Of a stretch of 64,000 nt of DNA, positions 11,660 through 21,179 are shown piece after piece. The notes below the pieces were generated by a model that was not told where the DNA came from, made no database searches, and saw only the letters and a list, made by a program, of their open reading frames with translations. The DNA is from Saccoglossus kowalevskii. Taxonomy: Eukaryota; Hemichordata; Enteropneusta; Harrimaniidae. The translations under genes and the position numbers were made by a program. Positions within the stretch are counted from its first letter, which is position 1; every line of letters starts with the position of its first letter. The stretch is from positions 1,567,287 through 1,631,286 of the forward strand of contig NW_003130854.1 of assembly GCF_000003605.2 (NCBI RefSeq), in the 5' to 3' direction.

Positions 11660-12290
11660 TAGTATAAAGTTATGGTGTACATTCATCATGTTTATATGAT
11701 GCGCATTCGTCATGATGTTATGTGCAGAAATCATGTTATGGTGTGCATTTATCGTGAAATCGTTCAAAAAAATATTGTTCATGTTATGGCGTGCTTTTAT
11801 TGTATGTGCAAACATTATGTTATGGTATTCATCTATTTTGTTATGATCTGCCTTTATCATGTTATGGCGACAATATACGATATACACACTATGACATGAT
11901 TGCTGTGCACAATAACACGATGAACACATAAGGCGACCGCCCCCACTGCCCCCACGGTGCCGCCGCCACTGGCACACAATATCTGGATCAAAGCACGCCA
12001 TCACATGATAGGTGCAAATCATAACGTAATGAATGCACGCCATAGTATTATCAATGCACACAATAACAAGTTATTTGCATACAACATCATGGATATTGTA
12101 CATCTTAGCACCACATACATATCATGTTAAACACACATCGTAACGTGATCATTGCACACAATATCTTGATAAATGAACACAATATAATGATTTCACACCA
12201 TTCCATGAAGAATACACACCATAACGTTATGTTAGCACACGACATAATGATGACTGCACATCACAGCATGATGCATGGACGTGTGTTTGT
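11660..12290. repeat. Inverted pair of minisatellite arrays (fold-back-like)
   Basis: About 11660-11875 is an irregular array of roughly 24-base units containing TTATGGTGTGCAT and ATCATG. From about 11895 to 12290 the same unit recurs in the opposite orientation (ATGCACACCATAA, CATGATGA). A GC-rich spacer (11930-11985, CCGCCCCCACTG) interrupts the right array. The whole can fold into an imperfect stem of a few hundred bases. Inverted arrays of tandem subrepeats are a hallmark of Foldback-type DNA elements, but I see no transposase or clear target duplication. Confidence 0.6.
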
Positions 12291-12415
12291 TTCACTTGTT
12301 TATTCAGTATATGAGGGATGTGCATAGCGAGTGATATTTTGTCAGTGGGTATGAATGATTACACTAGGGAGGATGTAGAATATTAATGATATGAAGGGTA
12401 AGTCGATGACCCCTT

Positions 12416-12637
12416 TCACCGATATTCTGTAACTGTTAAGTAAGGACCCATAACAACGTGGCCTGGCTTATAGGCAAACCTCTGCCTAAGTTCGGGATCT
12501 AATGCTTTAAATACCGCGTCTTTGTCTGTATAGTAGAGTTGTGAGCACGTGTTGCTTGTAATGTCTTGTGTCTCTATCTCGGTGTAGCCTTCCTTTGGTG
12601 TACACTGGAGTCGGGAGCCCGCGGGGGGTTCACTCAA
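12416..12637 (-). CDS. Unassigned coding-looking ORF, probable exon or transposon fragment
   Basis: The translation (LQCTPKEGYTEIETQD, then YYTDKDAVFKALDPELRQR, FAYKPGHVVMGPYLTV) is well mixed in composition, has a plausible hydrophilic/hydrophobic pattern and looks like real protein, unlike most ORFs nearby. I do not recognise the family with confidence. A weak resemblance to cysteine-poor segments of large DNA-transposon-associated proteins was considered but cannot be defended by eye. The 5' end runs into a repeat arm (about 12620-12660), and a possible donor (TATCG|GTGAAA) lies just before the stop, so it may be an internal exon cut off by that insertion. Confidence 0.35.
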   Translation of the reverse strand: MSEPPAGSRLQCTPKEGYTEIETQDITSNTCSQLYYTDKDAVFKALDPELRQRFAYKPGHVVMGPYLTVTEYR

Positions 12638-13085
12638 TAATATAACCTTACACCATGTGCGTTCTTGCTAAAAAATAATAGGCCCCTAGGACTGGCAGCA
12701 CATTGCAGACGCACTGTAAATTTAGTACCCCTAGAGCAGACATATTGAAGAAAAAAACACCCCCTATTGCAGACATATATTGAGAACATCCTACTCCTAT
12801 TGCGAGCATTCTCTGTCGTTTTTTTCCACTCAAGTGGGGTGTGATCAACTCAAACAAGCTATGGTCTATGGCGGTGTATGGGAGTGGTTGTTGCAAGAGG
12901 GGGCCAACAGCGGGCGCAGCAACCCTGTGAGTTTATTCCTGGGGACCTATTGCAGACATTATAATTTTAAAGGGGGCCAATTTGCCTTCCACGCGGGCCC
13001 GCTTTAGAAGGTGAAAAACACCCCCTTTCCCCGCTAAATTTGGAACGCACATGGGGTAGTAACGGCATATAGAGTGCCCCCCGGG
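12620..13085. mobile_element. Possible non-autonomous element with inverted arms
   Basis: An arm at about 12620-12660 (GGGGGGTTCACTC followed by CACCATGTGCGTTC) is inverted with respect to the arm at 13035-13085 (GAACGCACATGGGG, then AGAGTG and a C-run). The 400 bases between contain repeats of TTGCAGACA/TATTGAGAACAT-like phrases around 12690-12790 and 12950. There is no coding potential. It is likely one insertion adjoining the hairpin at 13035-13156. Confidence 0.45.
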
Positions 13086-13156
13086 GTCGGGAGGTGGAGA
13101 TCCGGGGGGGGGGTCACTCTATATGTAGTTACTACCCAATGTGCATTCCAAATTTA
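13035..13156. repeat. 42-base inverted repeat around a GC-rich loop
   Basis: The arms at 13035-13076 and 13115-13156 are each 42 bases and pair with only four differences; both end in TAAATTTGGAA outside and ATATAGAGTG inside. The 38-base loop is G+C-rich with a run of ten G. It overlaps the right end of the element at 12620-13085 and may be a solo pair of termini or a nested MITE. Confidence 0.75.
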
Positions 13157-13189
13157 GTCAAGTCTGACTGAAAACCTGCTTAGACTTAA

Positions 13190-13252
13190 AGCGGGGGAGT
13201 CGTCACCTGCGCATGCGTCAGAAGCCCAAAGCGTGTCATTGTTTACAAACAT
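13190..13252. mobile_element. Left end of the TTAA MITE (partial copy)
   Basis: It begins at TTAA (13186-13189) followed by AGCGGGGGAGTCGTCACC and matches the first about 63 bases of the complete copy at 2922-3025, including GCGTGTCATTGTTTACAAACA. The right inverted repeat is missing. Confidence 0.75.
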
Positions 13253-13529
13253 ACATCTATCCATGAGCCTTTGCGTTTTTAGCGTGTGTTGTTATCATCG
13301 ATTGGGTCTCAATTCTTGTGTCATAATCGTGTCATTATTAATTTGAATAACTTCACCTCTATAATTACGCTCAAGGCGATTCGTGCAGAACTTTTACCAT
13401 CCATGGTATACACAGTCCTAGTGGCTGAAATAAAATACCACACCTATCTTTAAAAAGGAGGAGCGAGCTGAACCACTCCTAAATTTTCTGAGTAAACTCT
13501 TCTCCTCTTTACTGAAAGAGAGGTCTCAG

Positions 13530-13800
13530 ATACCGGGGGAAAGTGTTCTATCTACGTTCTTCGTGTAATTAGGTATTCGAATGCATGGGATTTTCCCACC
13601 CAAAAACAATCAATTTGATCGATTTGTATTAGCAGTTCATTTTAATGTGTTCCAAACAGATGGTTTGAATGTGAAAATGTGGTAATTATTTCCTGTTTTG
13701 CAGGAATAAGAAAAACGCGTTTCTCTACTTGTCTCTTTATTTAGTTTCAAGCCGTATTCTAGATGGATTTTCCTTGTACGCCAGCTGACTGTGATATAAA
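13530..13800. repeat. Duplicated 270-bp segment, copy 1
   Basis: It matches 24770-25050 in direct orientation with shared blocks such as GGAAAGTGTTCTAT, GTTCTTCGTGTAATT, AAAAACGCGTT and GTCTTTATTTAGTTTCA. It is non-coding on both strands. It could be a transposon relic or part of an old segmental duplication. Confidence 0.6.
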
Positions 13801-13984
13801 CTGACATTTAGATACATGAACACTGCTTGTTCGATACATATGATATGTTGTGTATGTTCTTAAGTTTTTATGTTCCATCGAGGACCACAGCATGTAAGCA
13901 CTACTGTCCTAGCGGGAAATGTACATCAATACATATTACATGTTTATTGCACAGGTCATTAGTTAAAGGAACCTGTCTAAATGT

Positions 13985-14110
13985 TATATATAGCAGATAT
14001 TATTTGATAATTTATTTGGTTGTCCTAAGTAACTATTCAAAAAAGCTGGACTTGTTGAGCAATAGCTATGCTTACCTATAGTATAGAAACAAGTTTTTAA
14101 ACATATACTT
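13985..14110. repeat. Short dispersed repeat, paired with 2200-2300
   Basis: Direct-orientation relative of 2200-2300, with TTGTCCTAAGTAACTATT and a TTGAGCAA...TATAGTATAGAA tail. Confidence 0.5.
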
Positions 14111-16330
14111 CCGTGGATATATCTATTGCTCTCCGTATACATTTTAGACGTATTGAAATAAATACAGTATCAAAATAAAGAGTGCTAACAATACTAAAAA
14201 TAATTCTATACTCTACGTGTACTGATTAGAAGATTACTCTGCTAACTGAAAATAAAAATATACACATCAAATGAATGTTCGACAAGATGATATATTACTA
14301 GTAGATTATCAAAAGTGTGTTGATGTATGGTCTGAAATTATAAAAAAAATAATGGCATGGCTTTGGATTGTAGATGCGAAATTTGGTTGCATGCTGCCTT
14401 CTATGTTTTATCAGTGTCCATGATGTGTACTTTCGTTTACACCATGCGTGGCAGGCCTATGAAATAAAGGAAATACGTGAGTCCGGCTATTCAAATAGTT
14501 TCGCATCTGATAATCTCTAAGTGTATCCGAGGGCATTGACTTGCTGTATAATGGATGGATATACTGTGAGGGTTGACTGCACTGCAATATCAAGCAAGAG
14601 CTGGCTGTGTTTTATTACTTTTCACTTTTTCATGGTTCTTGGCAGATTGGCACATTTCGGCAGATAATGCGTGCTTCCAAACATGGCGACTTCTTACGTA
14701 GGAGATGTATTATTGTTCCCAAAAATCAGTTTTCCCTGGAAGAGCGCCAGCTTACACAATATTTCCACACAAGTACTTCATAATTCTATACTGTGTAGGG
14801 CTAGTAACGTTCAGACCTGTATTTTGTTTTTTTTCTTGAGTTTCAATGTGATATAAATATGTATTTTGTGATTTATACAGTGACTGCTTATTTCTGTTCA
14901 CTTTTCTCAATATCAATTCTGAGATAATTGTGCTGTTCTATGTCTTAATTGGAATATGTTAATTTGGTGACGTCATGATATCCAGGCGGTATTTTGAAAG
15001 TTTAGCTGTTATGCGTTATAACACCATTTGTTTACGTCAGTCATCCGTCAATGTGGAGACTTTGACCTACATATGTGATGCTTGATACAGGCTAATTTTT
15101 GTACTTGTTTCATTACAGCTAGTGGTAAGATATGACCTGACATATTAAGTTAACCGTTTGAATGCCAACAGTTCCCGCAAAAATGTTGGCGCAATATTTT
15201 GTATATTTAGTGTTTTTTTTTAATACGATTTGTTGAATTTGGGCAAAATGCATTCACTTTTACATTACCAACGGGTCTCGATCAACATTTTGAAAAACAC
15301 GCGAGTGTATTTTGCGAAAACTTGTGTTTGTAATTCAAAGCGTGAAGTACATGTACATTGCACGTGTTTACTCTCGTTGGTAGTAGCTCTCAATTAAATG
15401 CATCGAACTGAAATAATCACATCTCCTTTATTTGTAGGCCAAACACAAACCGCAAAAGCTGATTTAGGTGTCTATCTGATCTACACACACGACATACGTA
15501 GCATATAAAATATTGATGTATGACGGGAATTTCATGTACCATGTGACAATAAGTAAACATCTTTTAGCTTCCTGTTATGTTTGTGTTTACGCTCAAATAA
15601 TTGAACCAATATATTTATTTATGTTTTCATTACACATACGCATTCACACATGAATTGTTACAGTGTAATTAAAGTAGAGATTTGAATATCGATCAAATAA
15701 ATACTGCTCATCAAAAGCTAAGCTTAAATTGTTTATCTCAAACAAAATTACACCCAATGATTCAGTGGAAATACGCAATCATACTAGAATAATGAGTACT
15801 TAACACATTTTCAACTTAATTCGTATGCAATTGGGTCTTGTCTCGTTTTTACACCTCGGAAGGTTGTCATGATGAAATGCACGTAGTGATTCTCAGTATT
15901 TCGGTTGATGTGATTGTCACGATAAATACTCAGATATTTATAAACATAAACACTTCTAGTGAGACACCCGCAACTTGAAGAGAAATTATCATCTTCGTAC
16001 TTGAAGAATAAAAAGGCAATTACGAAATCATAAATAAAATAACCATAACCATTTTGCACATGCATTTCTTTGTTAATGAAGCGACACCTGTTGTGTGTAG
16101 TAAAGTAAAGTGATAAGGTTTTAGCAATTTTTATTTAGCCTCCTGGGGAATGTGATAATTGTGTTTTGGTCCATATTTTATACTGCCCTGGGGAAAATAA
16201 TAAAATAGTCATTGATGTACGCAATACCATTACATATCAAACTATTAAAAGTCTACACTGTTGTCAATTTGAGACTGTGACTGTCTATATTACTATTTTT
16301 TATTGAAAATACCAAATTGTGAAATACTAG
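14111..16330. other. Gene-poor region
   Basis: I see no gene, RNA or recognised mobile element here. The ORFs present lack codon structure or family patterns. Confidence 0.4.
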
Positions 16331-16334
16331 CACT

Positions 16335-16440
16335 AGACGCAACGCTTCCTGGTGTGGTTCGAACTCGCAGCTTCAAGGTCAGACGTCGTATAGTCATTGT
16401 TCTGCCAGGAATTCAGTTACTGGTCGGTGTTCTAACCTTA
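16335..16440 (-). mobile_element. tRNA-derived SINE head (decayed)
   Basis: On the minus strand the segment reads like a tRNA-derived pol III promoter. An A-box-like CCTGGCAGAACAATGACT is followed about 35 bases later by a B box, GAGTTCGAACC, and CCTGG near the start can pair with CCAGG after the B box, as in a tRNA acceptor stem. The T-stem is mismatched, so a functional tRNA is unlikely. I see no clear tail. Confidence 0.5.
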
Positions 16441-17654
16441 TCACGTTCATAATATGGTCACAAATGTTCTTTTATTATGCTGTGCGATAAATTTAATACA
16501 TAAATGTTATGTGAAAAATAAAAACAAATCCGAAACAAAATGTACACATTTTTACTAACACAATCAGTTTAACGTGATTGGCCAGTACAAGCTCCATGCG
16601 TGGTTTACGTGTTGTCAGACAACACACTCTAATCGTGCACTAGTTCACATATGCTATTTCACTTTAGGTCTGTTGTCCCCGTGTCGGTAAAAATGTGAAC
16701 GAATGCACCTCACCCGTGCATAAAAATATAAATAGAATATCTCCAGTATCAACGCATTTCAGCAACGCATACTTATATTATAGTTTTCATTAAAACATAT
16801 TATTTTAATTTTACATAACACAAATATTACAAAATCATGAAATGTCGGTGAGCTGATAACAGAATGAAACTAACAAAGCAGTAACATCGATCATAATATA
16901 TTTTTCATATTTTGTAGGTTTCATTGATGTATGCATGCCTGTATTCTTAATTTTATTTTGTAATCAAACAGTCAATCGATGAATATGTCATTATATAATG
17001 AAAAAAATACGAATGAATACATTTCGTAACAATCTATCTTTGCTTAAGTAATTATAAAAGATCCGAAAAAAACTTATGGCATTTGTTGCAAACACAATTT
17101 CAACTGATGAAATAATCATAGTCACAGATTCATTCCTAAAAAAGAATATTTAAATAAAATCTTGCAAATGGTGAAACATGGTTTTATTGTACATCTGAAA
17201 ATACAAATTCCCGTTCTGTAAAAAAGCATACCAGTACTCGTTCCAAATGTATCTTTGGACGTTTGAATTTCCCTCCATATAAAGTAAACTACATGACCAA
17301 CATTGTCACATTCGAAGACTTTCCTTTGTTTAAATTTGACAGTTTGACGCACACGTGCGGTAATGCGACCGGAATAAAATCTCGCCACTGAACCAAAAAG
17401 TTCGTACAGCGCAGACTATTTTTGTTGCCAATACGGGTTATAGTCTTTATTAAACTATTACTAAGCATGTACATTGCACTATTCTCGTGGTATCATTTAT
17501 AGTAGTGTGGCTAATGTGCATTCATTTATTGGCAATCATTCCACACTCTGTTCACGTCCGATCTTGTAGTGATTCAATACATATATTATCTACTTCAGTA
17601 CTACAATGTATTAGCGCCATCTTTATGTTATTTGATTCGATAATAGCTAATTTA
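16441..17654. other. Gene-poor region
   Basis: A+T-rich DNA without a supportable feature. Short ORFs on both strands at 17122-17693 show no family pattern. Confidence 0.4.
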
Positions 17655-17890
17655 TTATGCAATCGGTCATCCGTAAAGCCACGTAATATTTGATTAAATG
17701 CCAGTCACGTTTACCATGCGATCTTAATTCAGATGAGTTAAGAGAATTCCATCATCACGGACTGTTTGTTTTGGTATACAACCAATGCTACGTTCGAGTG
17801 CCTCATCTAACGACTGGTAACCCCGAATATAGGGAAATATATTACTAACACTGACCAGTACACTCGCCCGACAAGACTCGCTGTTGAACA
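17655..17890 (-). repeat. 3' flank shared by the minus-strand GPCR copies (copy 1)
   Basis: It resembles 27335-27560: ATCGGTCATCCGTAAAGCCACGTAA-like text, then AATCAGATGAGTTAA and CTGTTTG. It lies 0.7-0.9 kb beyond the stop of the intact receptor, as the other copy does for the receptor relic at 27.7-28.1 kb. The receptor was therefore duplicated together with its 3' flank. Confidence 0.6.
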
Positions 17891-18501
17891 GATCACATTT
17901 ATCTTTTAATGTTGTGCGAATTTCAGTTTTGAAGTGATGAATAATATGCTTTCAATTTCAGCATTGTGCACGTGATTTCAATTTATAATGTTTTAGAAAC
18001 ATAATAAACACTTGCAGTTTTTTTATTTGCCGGAAGGTTGGCTGGGGGAAGTTTCGAAATACCCAGTATAAGGGTAGAGATGTGTTATAAAAAAAATGAA
18101 ATGCCACAATTCGGCGAAACATTTCCCTTCTTATACAAAACGCATGGAAAGTATTTTTTTTTCCACCAGGAACAGGGATTTGAAAAAGTTATTTTCAGCA
18201 AACAGATAATAAATATTGAACACTAGTATTGTAGACCATTTAGAAATTCGTGTCCCTCGCGTAATGCGTAACGTATGTATTGATTATTTCTTGTCTCAAG
18301 GTTTGATCAGTTGTCGTGTGGCTTCCAGATAAAATCATGGATGACGTGAGTTATAATTATTTTGATTCAACACCTGAACAGAACAATAATCTTATTCGGT
18401 AGTTTGGGTTGTGAGCTTGATCTAGTAGAAAGCCTCCCGCAAAAATATAATTCCTACATCTAATTTGAGTATCAGTTAATTAGATTATGAAATACTTTAT
18501 G

Positions 18502-18507
18502 TTTATT
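18502..18507 (-). terminator. Polyadenylation signal AATAAA for the 18.6-kb receptor
   Basis: AATAAA on the minus strand about 80 bases beyond the stop codon of the receptor gene; its position suits a short 3' UTR. Confidence 0.5.
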
Positions 18508-18586
18508 AGTCTCTTCTTCGAGCAAATGACCATCGCGGTAGAAAGTGTCAGATAATATATCAAGTGATTATACATGAATGTTTGCG

Positions 18587-19606
18587 CTAGAGTGGAAAAC
18601 TTACACCTGTGACGCCTGGTGATACTCTCACTGTATCACGACAGAAAACTGTTCTCAGACCCTTTCTAAAACCACTATTGCGAAAAGCATATATCACTGG
18701 GTTCATACAGCAATTACTTGTAACAAGAAACACACTTATATTGTAATACGCTCCATTGAAGTCTATGGAAAATCCCAAATTGTAAATTAAAAAGATGACC
18801 TGGTTAGGGATGTAACAAATGGAATATGTTATCACAACAACACACAGCATCCTTATGACATTTCTCCGTGCAGTAAGCTTTACCATTCCAGGTCCATTTT
18901 CACCCCGATGTATTTGGACCATCTCCCTGGCGTTATTTCGCAGGTTGCTGATAATACGTATATACGAAAATAACATGACTCCCATAGGAATAACCAATGT
19001 GATAAGGAAACACGAAACTCCAACTACGCACTGTAACAGAGGTCCAGGCCAATCGAGAACACAATGTTCATCACTCGAAGCGTGGAAAACGTACAGGAAA
19101 TATGTATTCAAAGATATTGCGATTAGCCAAACAGTAATAATAGTAAATGCCACCCGTTTCCGGGTGAAAATAATTTCATATTTGAAGGGATATATAATGG
19201 CCCAGTAGCGTTCCAGTGTAATGGCGGCGAGGTGCCATACGGACGCATTGCACGCAGTCCATAATGGGAATTCAGAAAATATTAATCTACAAACAATATC
19301 GCCAATCACACCTGAAAATATCCATCCGTCCGTTAGCTTTAAAGGTATCATCACAATACATGTAAATAGGTCTGTTGCCGCTAAGCTCACAATAAATATA
19401 TTTGTCAGACTTCTGAGGTGTTTCACGGAGCAAAATACCACAATGACCAGCGAATTTCCAATGATTCCCGTAGTGATCACAGTGATGTAAAATATTTGTT
19501 TCCACACATTATATGATCCATTATTCCACACAGTTTTCACTTCATTCTCTTGGATTACACTCCCATTTTCTGTCAAATTCACTAGCATGTTGGTGTCCAT
19601 GTTCAT
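18587..19606 (-). CDS. Orphan class A (rhodopsin-family) GPCR, single coding exon
   Basis: A 339-residue seven-helix receptor of the plasma membrane. The start is the ATG at 19604-19606; the frame is open for 32 more codons upstream but starts with no ATG. The N-terminus has N-glycosylation sites (NLT, NGS). Landmarks: TM1 about 38-60 with GN at 50-51; TM2 with LAATD at 75-79; Cys106 and Cys182 for the TM3-ECL2 disulphide; ERY (DRY variant) at 132-134; TM5 191-219; TM6 with CYIPNQ at 264-269, where the usual CWxP tryptophan is Tyr; NPVIY at 302-306. The ligand is unknown, and peptide or amine are both possible. The intact paralogue at 41324-42337 is about 75-80% identical through TM1-TM4 by eye. 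Confidence 0.93.
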   Translation of the reverse strand: MNMDTNMLVNLTENGSVIQENEVKTVWNNGSYNVWKQIFYITVITTGIIGNSLVIVVFCSVKHLRSLTNIFIVSLAATDLFTCIVMIPLKLTDGWIFSGVIGDIVCRLIFSEFPLWTACNASVWHLAAITLERYWAIIYPFKYEIIFTRKRVAFTIITVWLIAISLNTYFLYVFHASSDEHCVLDWPGPLLQCVVGVSCFLITLVIPMGVMLFSYIRIISNLRNNAREMVQIHRGENGPGMVKLTARRNVIRMLCVVVITYSICYIPNQVIFLIYNLGFSIDFNGAYYNISVFLVTSNCCMNPVIYAFRNSGFRKGLRTVFCRDTVRVSPGVTGVSFPL

Positions 19607-21179
19607 TGCATCGCGTACTGATTTGTCTGTTCGGCTTTCAATGGACCTGAGTGAAAACGGCAACAAAACATTGGGATATTTACATTTTGCTACAGATTTC
19701 AAATGCTCAGTCTAATATAAGCATTGCTTCGGCTACAACATCACCCGGTAGTACAGAATCGATAACAAAAACCTACCTTAAGATACATGATGTTACGGGA
19801 ACAAAACCATGTGTATGATGAGGCTTACCGTGGCAAATTACTGCGTGTATGTTATGATACACATACACAACACATGAATTTACAGAGCTTCATCTGACGT
19901 CATTTCTGCATCACCGTGCATGTCACGGAGTGCGCATGTGCAAAGCAAATTACGTAACCTTGATTTTTGTTTATTTCAAAACAAGATAATATATATATTT
20001 TTAACGTAGGTGCACTACTTGTACTCGGATTTTAAATAGTCTCGTAATTTCATTTATACTGGATTAAAACAGATTTTACAGACAAACGAAATCATAGACA
20101 TAGACACACATTAGTAACTCCACATGATATGGTGTAATAAATATCTTGAATGTGTGGACAGCATATGACATATGAACTTAACTATTTTCACTTATATTGA
20201 ATGACTTAGAGGTAATGATTATAGAAGTAAACTAAATTAATGATATCTATAAATACTAATGTCATCTCTCATATTTCAGTTCGCCAAGTTGATGTGAGAA
20301 TCCCCGGTTATTAACTTTAAGCTTCGGGGTATTTGAAGATTTATCTGCACCAGGTGTGCCTCAGTGAATAATATGTCCCCATATTACACACACCCCGTTG
20401 GCCTTTGACAACAGCAGCTGTCTTACGGGGGTGTTAAATTTCGAAAAAAATAGATAATAATAATAATAATACCGCCAATTTATGCATGCGTTTTTTAGAT
20501 TGCATTTGAAAATTTCGCTGTTCCCACGTCGGCACCGTAATGAATGTGTTATCAGCACTGAACGAAACGTTTCGACTGAACACCGATAATAGAACTAGAT
20601 CACATTTTATTTATAATATGTCTCTAATGACGGGTCCAAAAATATATTTTTTTAAATCCTAGTCAATAAACTGGCCGCAAGGTAGTAGGTGGTTCTATGA
20701 TAAGACTGGAGTTTATTGTTATTTACTGTCCGTTATTTCGCGTCGTTTTTGAACAGTGCATTACAGCGTAAACATTTGCATACAGTGGCGAGGCCCATTT
20801 GCCGAACTCTAGTTGAACAGGATTGATTGCAATTTGGAGACATTAAGAGTAAATGTAAACATTGTCATACATACAATATGGTAATCTAAATATAAATTTA
20901 TCCAACTATGACGTGTATGCATATATGTTGATACAAATAATGAATATGCATTTTTCGTGCAGTTACGCAGATCAAGTTTTTTTTAAAGTAAATTAAGAAG
21001 ACCGTTTACATTTACAGTAATCCGCTTTTTTGTAATGTATTACAGTGACAATTAAAGAGTATCAAGATCGACGTCGTCATATCATAACATATGTAATTGT
21101 TTTTTAAATTGCTGTGACATAAGAAGACACAGGGTCACACGTTAGGAGAAAGATTATTCACCATAATAGCGATGTTTAC
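19607..21179. other. Upstream region of the 18.6-kb receptor
   Basis: It should contain the receptor promoter and possibly a non-coding 5' exon. I could not identify either. No other gene was recognised. Confidence 0.35.

Noticed and set aside
18819-19505. ORFs antisense or out of frame to the receptor at 18587-19606
   Set aside because: Shadows of the real coding frame; no pattern of their own. The same applies to 41437-42051.
19607-19702. N-terminal extension of the 18.6-kb receptor by 32 codons
   Set aside because: It begins with TTG, not ATG, and the paralogue starts at the equivalent of the later ATG.
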